Source: JAIOZK01 sp964468645 (GTDB lineage: Bacteria > Bacteroidota > Bacteroidia > Bacteroidales > JAIOZK01). From it: a stretch of 64,000 bases of DNA. The position numbers and the translations under genes are program-made. The stretch spans positions 1-64,000 of the forward strand of contig CAYXUU010000007.1 in NCBI GenBank assembly GCA_964468645.1. The letters run 5' to 3'. Positions 1-10,500 of this stretch are shown here, one piece after another. Under the pieces are notes generated by a model. That model did no database searches. It worked only from the letters and a program-made list of their open reading frames with translations, and was not told the DNA's origin. Numbering within the stretch: position 1 is the stretch's first letter; every line of letters starts with the position of its first letter.

Positions 1-21
1 GTCTCTCCCTGATAGAAAACC

Positions 22-45
22 ATGTCATGCCGAGCGTAGCCGTGG
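22..45. repeat. Dispersed repeat word of the GAGCGTAGCC family
   Basis: The first bases hold a copy of a dispersed word (core TGCCGAGCGTAGCCG). The same word lies in the opposite orientation near 22595-22622 (core CGGCTACGCTCAGAATGAC). A related word, CCCGAGCGGAGTCGAGG, sits inside the signal-peptide region of the gene at 12389. Nothing else is recognisable in bases 1-109. Confidence 0.5.
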
Positions 46-109
46 CAGCACCAGATGATTCCCAATTCATTTGAATCTTAGTTGTCTAATAATGATCAAA
101 CCATCAACC

Positions 110-3100
110 ATGAAAACCAATAACATTAAAATCACAAACTCGTGCATTGCCAATCAAAGCACCATTAAAAGCGCAATATCTTGCGCCTCAACAATTATCC
201 TATCTATAGTATTAATGTCAGCTACCCTCATCCAGGCACAGATCATCCATGTCCCTGCCGATTACCCGACCATACAGGCAGCCATTGATACGGCAGATAA
301 CCTGGACACGATACTTGTTGCTCCCGGGACCTATGTTGAAAACATCAACTTCAATGGGAAAAATATTACCGTTGCTTCTCATTTCCTAACTACCCAGGAC
401 ACCGCCTATATATCTCAGACAATCATCGATGGCAATCAGAATGGAGCGGTTGTCAGTTTTACTGATGGGGAACAGGCAACAACTCTTCTCAGTGGATTTA
501 CAATCACAAATGGCAATGGCAGCGGGATTTACTGCCGCTATGGTGAACCAAGGCTGCAGAACCTGATAATCATTAATAATGTTGGGAATAATGGTGGTGG
601 CATACATATCGAGGATGCAAACCCACCAACACTCTTCAACTGTAAAATCCTGAACAACTACACCTGGTCAGGCGGAGGTGGTATTTACCTCCGGGATGTC
701 CCTTCTATAAGCCTTCATTCACTCGAAATAGTTGGAAATACTTCAGGGTGGGGAGGTGGTGGGATCCATTTCAGCTATTGTCCTTCGGTTAACATAAACA
801 ATTGTACGATTTCAAATAACACGAGTGAAGAAAACTCTGGTGGCGGGATTTACTGTTCCCAAACAACAATAGACATTACGGATAGTGATATTTCTTACAA
901 CACCAGTAATGGTGTAGGTGGCGGGATCTTGAATTATTCCTTCTCGCACCTGACCATCGAAAATTCTTCCATTAATCACAACACAGGAAGAGATGGCGGA
1001 GGCATCCAGATGGACAACAACAGCAGCTTAAACCTGAACACCGTTCAGATTTCATATAATCATGCTGAAAGAGGTGGTGGCATTAATTCATCCGATTACC
1101 ACCCCTCCCTGAGAAATGTAACGATCTCCTACAACTCAGCCACTGAAATGGGTGGAGGTATCTATGCCAATTACAATGCATCACCGAACTTTTATGAATC
1201 AGACCGTTGTAACATATATCTGAATGAGGCCCCTATTGGAACCGATATGTATATTGGCTGGATGGAAGATCCCATGGAAGTCTATGTGGATACTTTTACC
1301 GTTATCAACCCAAACTCTCTCTTTGCCTATCCCTATCATTCTTACAGTTTCGATATCCTACACGGAAAGATAGAACAGGTGGAAGCCGATCTTTATGTTT
1401 CCCCCGGTGGCGATAATAACAACAGTGGATTATCGGCTGATGAACCCCTGAAAAATATCCGTAATGCACAAATGAAAATAAGTGCTGACAGTCTTAATCA
1501 CAGGACGATACATCTAATGGATGGTATCTACAATACTTCTGTTAATGATGATATATTCCCTGTTTATATGATCAACTATGTAAACCTTACCGGATCTGAT
1601 AAGCATGCCGTAATTCTGGATGCTGAGCAACAATCGACGGTAATCTATAATTATGAAACAACAGGCACTTCTGTTAACAATATGACAATTACAGGAGGTA
1701 AAGATGCATCAGGAGGAGGAATTTTTATTTCCTCATCCAGCCCAGGCTTACACGACCTGATATTGAAAGATAACCAAGCTGAGAATGACTGGGGTGCCGG
1801 TGGTAGTGGTGGTGCAATTTATATTACGCATGGAAGTCCTGTTCTGGATAATATTTCTATTACGGAAAATACTGCAATTGACAATGGCGGTGGAATTTTC
1901 ATCACCTACAATTCTTTTCCTGAATTTTCAGGTGTGCAAATAACAGCTAATACATCCAGATGGGGAGCTGGTATTTATTTATCATCCGAGTGTGATATCC
2001 AGTTCGATACCAAAGAGCGATGCAATATTTATGATAACGTAGCAGACTACGGTAGTGACCTTTACTGGAACAATTCTGAAGATTATAAGATCAATGTCAT
2101 CGTCGATACATTTTCTGTGTTGTACCCTTCTGACTATTATTGTCAACCTGTGAGTTCTTTCACCTTTGATATCCTTTACGGAATGAATGAACAGTACAAT
2201 GCTGATTTATTTGTTTCACCTGATGGGGATAATTCCAATACAGGCCTGACAGCAGACGATCCATTGAAAACCATTCATTGTGCATTCAGGAAGATACTGG
2301 CCGACAGCCTTAATCAAAACACCATCCATCTCATGGAAGGAACCTATGGTCCCACACTAAATGGTGAAGTATTCCCGGTATCGGTTATGGACTACCTTTC
2401 ACTGGAGGGAGTTTCTGAGGAATCGGTGTTCCTTAATGCCGAGGGGATGTCAAGGGTTATTTACATGTCAGGTAACAAATCAACCACCATTTCAAACATG
2501 ACCATTACAGGTGGTGCCGATGACCATGGATCCGGATTATTTCTTTTTGAAGCAGATCCCCTGCTTACATATCTCACAATAACAGGTAACCATACAGATC
2601 ATTATGATAATGGGGGAGGCATATTTTGTTCAAACTCCAATCCAATCCTGCGCTATGTTACCATATCTGACAATTCAGCACCACGGGGTGAAGGTGGGGG
2701 TTTTTATTGCAGCTCTGATTCTTACCCTGTACTGGAAAATGTAATTATCGAGAATAACGCTGCACAACTGGGTGGTGGATTTTATTGTGCACATGTGGCC
2801 TACCCTACCCTGAAAAACATAACCATCAGGGGAAATACAGCTGAAGAAATCGGTGGGGGTATCCTCTTTGATTACAGCTCCTCAGCCACCTTGCTTGACA
2901 GTCTTATCATTGAAGGCAATACCGCTGACTATGGTGGCGGAATCGGCTTTTATACTGATTCAATAGAAATCAAGAACAGTCTGATAACGGGAAACTCTGC
3001 AAACATAAATGGAGGGGGGATCTATGATCCCTATGCTGATATTATGCTAAGCAATGTGACCATTACTAACAATACTGCTCAGGAACGCGGAGGTGGAATC

Positions 3101-6100
3101 TTTACCAACAACAGTCATCCTGTTTTTGACACAGTGAACCGCTGTGATATTTATTTTAATATTGCTTATGAATGGGGCAATGACCTTTACCGGCAAAGCA
3201 GCAACCTGGTTATGGATGTCGCATTGGACACATTCACTGTTCTGAATCCGACTGATTACCATGCCACACCGGTTGACAATTTTAATTTCGATATCAGGGT
3301 TGGCATGCTCGAACAGGCGGAAGCAGACCTTTATGTTTCCCCTGATGGCAATAATCTTAATAGCGGATTAACACCTGATGAGCCTTTGAAGAACATCAGG
3401 ATTGCATTTTCAAAAATGATCGTTGACAGTCTGAATCCTCATACTATCCATCTCCTCGAGGGAACATACAGCCCGGAAACCGGAGAGTTATTCCCGATCA
3501 TCATGACCGATTATATCAGCATAAAAGGCGTGGACAGAGGTGAAGCAATCCTGGATGCAATGGGAGGAAATGAAGTGATTCATTATAACTACAATAACAC
3601 CTCATCATTGTCAGGAGTGACAATTAGCGGAGCAAACCAGCAGGGCATTTATTGTTATAACTCAAGTCCGTTGATCGAGAACGTTGTTGTATCAGGAAAC
3701 GGCTACAGAGGGATTTACTGTGATAATATATCTGATCCGACAATCAGGAACTCAGTAATCAAGAATAATGAAGGAAGTGGAATATATTTAATAAATAATT
3801 GCAGCCCTATTCTGGAGAATGTTGATATAACGGATAACACAACATGGGGAGAAGGAGGTGGTATGTATAGTAGCGGTTCCAATCCGATCCTGTTCAATGT
3901 AACTTTCTCAGGAAATGATGTTGACATGGGCTATTATGGTGATGGTTCGGGAGGTGGTTTGTGGTGTCTAAATTCTACCGTGGTTCTGAATGATGTTAAA
4001 TTCATAAACAACCATGCACCATACGGAGGAGGGATGTATTGTATACAATCTGAAGTTTTGTTGAATCATGTATTATTTTCCGAAAACGAGTCTAACTTCT
4101 GCGGTGGTGGTCTCTATGCTCAAAATTCCAATCCGGAATTGGAAGATGTCGTAATCTCTGGGAACACATCAGAATCTGGAGGTGGAATTTACCTCGAATC
4201 ATCGGATGTCAGACTTAAAAATGTAAGGATTACTGAAAACCTTGGAAGTGATGAAGGAGGAGGAATAACCAGTAAATACTCCATCCTGACATTTGACAGT
4301 ATTAATCGGTGTAATATATACATGAATAAGACCCTGGGAAAAGGAAAGGATCTATTCACCAATGAGATAATGCATGTAGTTGTTGATACTTTTACTGTTC
4401 TCAATCCTACTGGTTATCTTGCATATCCTATTGAAAAGTATAGTTTTGATATCCTGCATGGCCTGATTGAACAGGTAAACGCTGATGTTTACATATCTCC
4501 GGAAGGGGATAATGCTAATGATGGCCTGACACCTGAATCCCCTCTGAAAAATATAGAATACGGATTTGTCAAAATATATGCTGACAGTGTCAATCCCCAT
4601 ACGATTCACCTGATGGATGGAATTTACAGTCCATCAATAAGTGGAGAAAGTTTTCCGCTGTACCCTCCTGATTATATTAGCCTGAACGGAGCATCAAGAG
4701 CATCAGTGATTCTGGATGCAGAAGGGGAATCAGGGATCATCCATCTGGATAATCATTCAGGGATCGAAATATCCAATCTAAGTTTGACAAACAGCAATAG
4801 CTGGTCTGGAGGTGCAATATTCAATAACGCGTCAAATGTCAATTTAAATAACCTGAACATATTTGGGAATAAAACTCAATACCGCGGTGGGGCATACTGT
4901 GCAACAGGAGGAGCATTGACATTTATGGCAGGTGTAAATATCTATGAGAACAGGGCAAGATATAATGGTGGAGGAATATACCTGACCAATAATGCCAGTA
5001 TCATCTTTAATTCAGAAACTCCCTGTAATATTTACGGGAATATGGCCCAGCAGGGTAATGATCTGTGGTGCGACTATCTTGACACCCTGTATGTTGTCCT
5101 GGATACATTCTCTGTTTCGAATCCGACGGAATTCCATGCTGCACCATTTGAGAAATTTGTCTTTGATATAAAGGCCGGCAAATATGAACAAACCAGTGAA
5201 GACCTTTACATCTCTCCTGAAGGGGATAACGACAATGATGGGCTAACACAGGAATACCCATTAAGAACAATCCATAACGCTCTTTCAAGAAGCCTGGCTG
5301 ATAGTTTAAATCCACAGCTTATTCACCTTGCTGAGGGTACATATAATATCTCCAGTAACGGGGAGTTCTTCCCGGTTGAACCACCTGATAATATGAGTTT
5401 CAAGGGAGCAGGTGGTGATCTGAGCATACTGGATGCTGAAGGGCAGGATGCCAGTGTCTTTGACTATGATTATAAAGAAGGAAGTAAACTGTCAGGCTTA
5501 ACAGTTACAGGTGGCAAGGAGAGTGGTATTCATTGCAGCCTTACGGACCTCTTAATTGAGAATGTTATTGTTACCGGTAATACAGGTACCTACGGCGGAG
5601 GAATTTATGTATATAACTGTGATCCGGTATTGAAGAATGTTTCAATAACAAATAATGCTGCAGCAGGAGGAGGTAGTTATTATGGGGATGATGGCAGAGG
5701 CGGAGGGATTTACTTTGCAGGCCAATGTAGTCCGGAAATTATCAATACAACCATTGCGGACAATACTGCTCTTTATTATGGGGGTGGTATATACCGTGAA
5801 ACCGGCTGGTATGGCGATGGGCCCTTCAATGCAAATATCATGAATTGCATCCTCTGGGATAACTGGCCGGACCAGGCTTACATATCTACATATTGGAATT
5901 CTGACACCTCTTCTGCTGTATATTTATCCTATTCAGATATTATGGGTGGGGATACAGGTATCTATTGCTGGGATACAACGGTAGTCCACTGGCTCGAAGG
6001 TAACATCGATGCTGATCCACTCTTTATCGGCACAGGTACCAATCCATATGCTCTCAGTGATTTCTCTCCATGTATCGACGCCGGAACTCCTGACACCACA

Positions 6101-6478
6101 GGTTTGCATCTGCCATTGAATGATGTAAGGGGCGGGCCACGTATCTGGAACGAGAGGATAGATATGGGGGCGTATGAGTGGAATACGCTTGGGGAGGAAG
6201 AGTTACGGGTTACGGGTGACGAGTTGCGGGTTATGTGTTATCCAAACCCGGTGAGTAATAACGCTACCATTGAATTTAATTTGCCGGAGAATGGATTTGT
6301 TTTGCTTGAGATCTATGATATTTCAGGAAGGAAAGAACAAACACTGATATCTGCAGATATGCCTGAAGGCAATCATCAGGTACAATGGAATGCTTATGAT
6401 CATAAGGATGGACTATATATTATCCGTCTGATCACCGATTCGGGTATTGCGACACAGAAAGTGATGGTAATGAGATAA
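110..6478 (+). CDS. Giant secreted parallel beta-helix protein with DUF1565-like modules and T9SS sorting domain
   Basis: A protein of about 2122 aa, predicted to be exported and held at or released from the cell surface. The N-terminus has a long signal peptide ending near ATLIQAQ, followed by HVPADYPTIQAAID, the classic opening of a right-handed beta-helix. Dozens of N-rich GGGIY/GGGIF turns follow. Five internal modules start with a (A/E)DLYVSP-G-DN--N-GLT motif (about residues 426, 698, 1072, 1458, 1697), the DUF1565 signature, each followed by TIHL--G-Y and a fresh beta-helix. The last 85 residues (YPNPVSNNATIEF ... GLYIIRL ... KVMVMR) are a type A T9SS C-terminal domain. ATG110 is preferred because it puts a K-rich stretch before the hydrophobic core; ATG92 and TTG71 are alternatives. 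The fold is clear; ligand or polysaccharide binding is only an inference and no catalytic motif is visible. Confidence 0.9.
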   Translation: MKTNNIKITNSCIANQSTIKSAISCASTIILSIVLMSATLIQAQIIHVPADYPTIQAAIDTADNLDTILVAPGTYVENINFNGKNITVASHFLTTQDTAYISQTIIDGNQNGAVVSFTDGEQATTLLSGFTITNGNGSGIYCRYGEPRLQNLIIINNVGNNGGGIHIEDANPPTLFNCKILNNYTWSGGGGIYLRDVPSISLHSLEIVGNTSGWGGGGIHFSYCPSVNINNCTISNNTSEENSGGGIYCSQTTIDITDSDISYNTSNGVGGGILNYSFSHLTIENSSINHNTGRDGGGIQMDNNSSLNLNTVQISYNHAERGGGINSSDYHPSLRNVTISYNSATEMGGGIYANYNASPNFYESDRCNIYLNEAPIGTDMYIGWMEDPMEVYVDTFTVINPNSLFAYPYHSYSFDILHGKIEQVEADLYVSPGGDNNNSGLSADEPLKNIRNAQMKISADSLNHRTIHLMDGIYNTSVNDDIFPVYMINYVNLTGSDKHAVILDAEQQSTVIYNYETTGTSVNNMTITGGKDASGGGIFISSSSPGLHDLILKDNQAENDWGAGGSGGAIYITHGSPVLDNISITENTAIDNGGGIFITYNSFPEFSGVQITANTSRWGAGIYLSSECDIQFDTKERCNIYDNVADYGSDLYWNNSEDYKINVIVDTFSVLYPSDYYCQPVSSFTFDILYGMNEQYNADLFVSPDGDNSNTGLTADDPLKTIHCAFRKILADSLNQNTIHLMEGTYGPTLNGEVFPVSVMDYLSLEGVSEESVFLNAEGMSRVIYMSGNKSTTISNMTITGGADDHGSGLFLFEADPLLTYLTITGNHTDHYDNGGGIFCSNSNPILRYVTISDNSAPRGEGGGFYCSSDSYPVLENVIIENNAAQLGGGFYCAHVAYPTLKNITIRGNTAEEIGGGILFDYSSSATLLDSLIIEGNTADYGGGIGFYTDSIEIKNSLITGNSANINGGGIYDPYADIMLSNVTITNNTAQERGGGIFTNNSHPVFDTVNRCDIYFNIAYEWGNDLYRQSSNLVMDVALDTFTVLNPTDYHATPVDNFNFDIRVGMLEQAEADLYVSPDGNNLNSGLTPDEPLKNIRIAFSKMIVDSLNPHTIHLLEGTYSPETGELFPIIMTDYISIKGVDRGEAILDAMGGNEVIHYNYNNTSSLSGVTISGANQQGIYCYNSSPLIENVVVSGNGYRGIYCDNISDPTIRNSVIKNNEGSGIYLINNCSPILENVDITDNTTWGEGGGMYSSGSNPILFNVTFSGNDVDMGYYGDGSGGGLWCLNSTVVLNDVKFINNHAPYGGGMYCIQSEVLLNHVLFSENESNFCGGGLYAQNSNPELEDVVISGNTSESGGGIYLESSDVRLKNVRITENLGSDEGGGITSKYSILTFDSINRCNIYMNKTLGKGKDLFTNEIMHVVVDTFTVLNPTGYLAYPIEKYSFDILHGLIEQVNADVYISPEGDNANDGLTPESPLKNIEYGFVKIYADSVNPHTIHLMDGIYSPSISGESFPLYPPDYISLNGASRASVILDAEGESGIIHLDNHSGIEISNLSLTNSNSWSGGAIFNNASNVNLNNLNIFGNKTQYRGGAYCATGGALTFMAGVNIYENRARYNGGGIYLTNNASIIFNSETPCNIYGNMAQQGNDLWCDYLDTLYVVLDTFSVSNPTEFHAAPFEKFVFDIKAGKYEQTSEDLYISPEGDNDNDGLTQEYPLRTIHNALSRSLADSLNPQLIHLAEGTYNISSNGEFFPVEPPDNMSFKGAGGDLSILDAEGQDASVFDYDYKEGSKLSGLTVTGGKESGIHCSLTDLLIENVIVTGNTGTYGGGIYVYNCDPVLKNVSITNNAAAGGGSYYGDDGRGGGIYFAGQCSPEIINTTIADNTALYYGGGIYRETGWYGDGPFNANIMNCILWDNWPDQAYISTYWNSDTSSAVYLSYSDIMGGDTGIYCWDTTVVHWLEGNIDADPLFIGTGTNPYALSDFSPCIDAGTPDTTGLHLPLNDVRGGPRIWNERIDMGAYEWNTLGEEELRVTGDELRVMCYPNPVSNNATIEFNLPENGFVLLEIYDISGRKEQTLISADMPEGNHQVQWNAYDHKDGLYIIRLITDSGIATQKVMVMR

Positions 6479-6481
6479 TAT

Positions 6482-6541
6482 AAACCGTGAAGCACGCAGA
6501 GATACGCGGAGAATTCTCTGCGTAACTCTGCGTGCGGTTAA
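6482..6541. repeat. Imperfect inverted repeat 4 nt after a stop codon (ACGCAGAG family)
   Basis: Two arms of about 27 nt (AACCG...GCACGCAGAG... and ...CTCTGCGTGC...GGTT) pair with only a few mismatches to form a long hairpin starting 4 nt after the stop at 6478. Related hairpins built from the same words lie at 23501, 27104 and 55270. There is no U-tract, so it is not a textbook intrinsic terminator. Confidence 0.75.
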
Positions 6542-6729
6542 ATAAACAAAATCAAAAATCATGAATGTAATACGATATCCTTGTATACTTCTTTAGTTTC
6601 CTCTTGTCGTTAATTATTTGTTAAAAGCTAATAACCAGGATTATAATTGACAAGAATGAGTAACTTTATAAAATATTAGTTTAATACAACATCTCTTACG
6701 AATTGAATCATATTTAAAAAACCATTGCA

Positions 6730-7116
6730 ATGAAAATCAATATCATACTTTCAAAACTACTTTTGCCTTTTGTCTCCCGATACGTTCGTCCCTCACTATC
6801 GGGATTAGTTCGACTTAAATATTCACAGGACAGGATTCCTTCCGGTCAATATTCATGAAGAAATTTTACACCCTTATTTAACCATTGCTCCCAATCCTGC
6901 AAGGGACTGGATAGTAATACATTCTGAGGAGAGTTTTCCTATTCATGATACCAGAATCACAATCTATGATTTAAGTGGAAGGGAGGTATCAACCATAGCA
7001 GGTGATATTGATTATAACACGACCCATATCGATATTTCCCATTTGCATAATGGTTATTATTTGTTGCATCTCATCTGCAAATAGAATCGTTCAACGAATT
7101 AAATTCTTAAAGACCG
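6730..7116 (+). pseudogene. Remnant of a small T9SS cargo gene (frameshifted)
   Basis: ATG6730 opens a signal-like start (MKINIILSKLLLPF) that stops at about 6859. In another frame, about 6850-7083 encodes a recognisable T9SS sorting domain: LTIAPNPARDWIVI, then ITIYDLSGREV, then ISHLHNGYYLLHL, ending at a TAG. The expected last strand (RIVQRIKFLKTG) continues just after that stop in yet another frame. At least two frameshifts therefore separate start, body and tail. The start also carries a TTTTGCC/CGATACGTTCG word insertion. Both order and content fit a decayed cargo protein whose functional domain is lost. Confidence 0.7.
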
Positions 7117-7599
7117 GGTAAATTCATTCTGATATTGAATCTTTTGCTAAAGTTCCATTTTAGTTTCACACCAGGAGAAAACAAAAAAGCGCATAGACTG
7201 CAAAGTGTTGTAGGAATTATCTATCTTCTCTGAACTTATGCATGTTAATTGATGAACCTTTTGCTTGTATTATGATTGCTCTTACGATTGTAAATCATAT
7301 ACCCTTATAAGAACAGAATACTGCTACAACAAGATATTAACAATGGATTAATTGTCATTGAATGTGGTTGAGGATTGTCATTCAAGGCAAAGGACGAAGT
7401 ATTATCCTCGGTTAACTCTTCCAGGACCTCCTTTGTCGGACTCTGGAAGGTTAACCTGCAACTTGCAACGTTTATCCATTAACAATGTTTGTTTGCTCTC
7501 TGTACCTGGTTTCCGGCAGAGCGACTTTTGCCTTTCTCCTTTTGCCTTTTGCCTTATTCTTTTCGTATATTTATAGTCTGATCCAAATAAAGTTTTTCC
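7117..7599. other. Intergenic region with dispersed repeat words
   Basis: No convincing gene. About 7405-7470 holds a CTCTTCCAG...GGACTCTGGAAGGTTAACCTGCAAC repeat that recurs at 60710-60760, with a shorter form at 30068. About 7528-7560 holds a TTTTGCC tandem word also found at 6758, 12414-12490 and 60665. The 74-codon open frame through this stretch is made of repeat words. Confidence 0.6.
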
Positions 7600-10500
7600 A
7601 TGAATAAGTTCCCAAACAAAACAGCCTTCCTGTTTCTGGTGCTTATGCTATCCATTAATATTCTTTACCCTCAAACTGAATATTACAAATTCCGGAACCT
7701 GACAACGGAAGACGGCCTTCCCTCCAATTATACCTGGAGCATTATGAAGGACTCCCGGGGATTTATGTGGTTCACAACGAGGGCAGGTCTGTGCAGGTAT
7801 GATGGGTATGATGTAAAAGTATATCAGTATGATCCCGCTGACACAAGCTCACTCTCCGATCTTTATGTAAAGTCAACCATCGTTGAAGATACCTTCGGAT
7901 TTATCTGGGTGGGATCCTTAAACGGCTTGAACAGGTTTGATCCAAATATGGAAAGCTTTAAAAGATACTATTACAATCCTGAAGACCCACAGAGCATAAG
8001 CAGCAGCAGTATCCGCAGGATTTATATCGACAGGCAGGGAACCCTCTGGGTTGGCACCAATGGTAGAGGCCTCAACCGGTATGATCACTTAACTGATAAT
8101 TTTTTTCGCTACTTCCCAAGCCACGATCATAGCATAAGGACCAATACAGTAAACGGTATGTACGAGGATGGTTCAGGCAATTTCTGGGTGGGAACAACAG
8201 ATGGATTATACCTGTTCGACAGGGGAACCGGTAAATTTAAACTGGTAAAATATCTTACAAAACCGGGAGAAAGAATCAACAATAGGTTTACTACCTTAAC
8301 AGAGGATAGAGAAGGTAATATCTGGTATTGCGCTGACCGTATTTATGTTTACGATACCATGAAAAAAACGCTCACACATTTCACCGGGTTTCCTGACAGC
8401 CTGATTGGAAATCCCAATCCAAAATATATGGATATCCTTCTGGATACACTCAACAACAAGCAAATTCTCTGGATTGCGAGGTCCAACCTTTACAAAATAG
8501 ATCTTCAAACCGGAAAAATGTCAGTGATCAAGAATGATCCCGCTGACCATGAAAGCTATATTGGTTCCAATCCGCGGGCATTTTACAGGGATCCCTCAGG
8601 ATTAACCTGGCTCGCAACGATACATGGAATTACTATCATGGATCAGGGAATTGAAACAATAAGTGCGCATCCTGAATTTGCATCGAATCATGGGGTTGAT
8701 GCCCAGTCTTTTTATAAAGACAGCAGAGGGCATCTCTGGATTGGTATCCGGGACAAAGGATTGCTCCATCTGGATGCAGACATGAAGGTGATTCACCAGT
8801 ATATTCCCAACAGGGAAGAAGGGGGAGATAACCCATTTTCAGGACCGGTCAGGAAGATTCTGGAAGATCATAATCATAACATCTGGATATTATGCCAGAA
8901 TGACGGGGTTTACCTGCTCAACCGGGAGACAAAAATCTTTAATCGTTGCAGCATGCTTAAAAACGGGAAAGACTTTATCCCTACCAACCTTTATGATATC
9001 TATGAAGATTCACAGGGAACTATCTGGATTTGCGGTCCGGGACTCTATTACCGGCATAAAGATCCTGGTGGTCCTGTGCTATTTCAAAGGGATACCACAC
9101 ATTATTTACTTAAATACGCTACCCTCACCCATATTGAGGAGGATCATGATAGCAATTTATGGATAGGTTCAAATACAGGTTCCCTGATATGCAGGTTAAA
9201 AGGAGATAATGGGTATGATAGTATTGTTCAGTACACACATGATCCTGAGAATCCGAAAAGTCTGAGTAATAACTACATCTGGTCTGTGTATGTTGATGAT
9301 ACCGGCTCTGTCTGGATTGGAACAAACCATGGACTAAACCGCTTCAAAAAAGATCAGGATAATTTTGATCGATATATGACTGATGTCCAATCAGGAGCAT
9401 CTTTTATTTATGATATCACATCAGATAAATCAGGTTACCTCTGGTTAGGCACAGAAATGGGACTTGTAAGATATGATCCTTCTATGGAGGCAAAAGGAAT
9501 ACATGCTGAAAACCGGATCAGGGAGTTTATCCCTTTCAGTAAAACATTTCCTTATGTATTCTATAAAGACGAAGAAGGTAAGATCTATATTGGAAGCGCC
9601 AGCAGCACCGGAAATGGTTATTTCAGCTTACATCCTGACAGCATTAAAGAGAATAAAATTATACCACCTGTTGTCCTCACAGAATTCCGGATCAGGAATG
9701 AGCTGGCAGAACCGGATAGCAGCATCACAACGAAAAAACACCTCATCCTCAATCACAACGAAAATTTCTTTTCATTTGAATTCGCAACGCTGGATTACAA
9801 TAATCCCGCTCAGAACCAGTATGCATACAAACTTGAGGGGCTTGATGAAGATTGGATTTATTCAGGCGATAGAAGGTTTGCCAATTATACCGGCGTTCCG
9901 CCCGGCGAATATACATTCCGTGTTAAAGGATCAAATAGCGATGGGTACTGGAATGAAACCGGGATAAGCTTAAGGATCACCCTGCTAACACCTCCCTGGA
10001 AAACATGGTGGGCATATCTTTTGTATTGTTTATTGATTATTGTTGTATTGATTATTGCCATTCGATTCTACTTACGGCGTCAGCGACTAATACATAAGCT
10101 GGAACTTGAACATATACAAACGGTAAAACTGGAAGAACTTGATAAGATGAAGTCCCGTTTCTTTGCCAATATCTCCCATGAGTTCAGAACACCCTTAACC
10201 CTCATAATAGGTCCCCTTCGTAAGCATCTATCCGGCATCCAGGATACGGAATTAAATAAGGACCTGAATATCATACAGCGCAATGCCCTGAGACTTCAGA
10301 GATTGATCAACCAGTTACTCACCCTTTCCAAACTGGAATCAGACAAATTGAAACTTGATGCCGGATTATGGGATGCCATCCCACTAATACGAGGTTATGT
10401 TCAGTCGTTTGAATCGCTGGCCAGGCAAAAAGATATCGAACTGGTATTCAATGCTGACATTGATCATATCACCCTATACGCCGACAGGGAAAAGCTGGAG

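Noticed and set aside
7352..7576. Open frame of 74 codons before the hybrid regulator
   Set aside because: Composed of repeat words found elsewhere in non-coding positions, with no protein-like motif.
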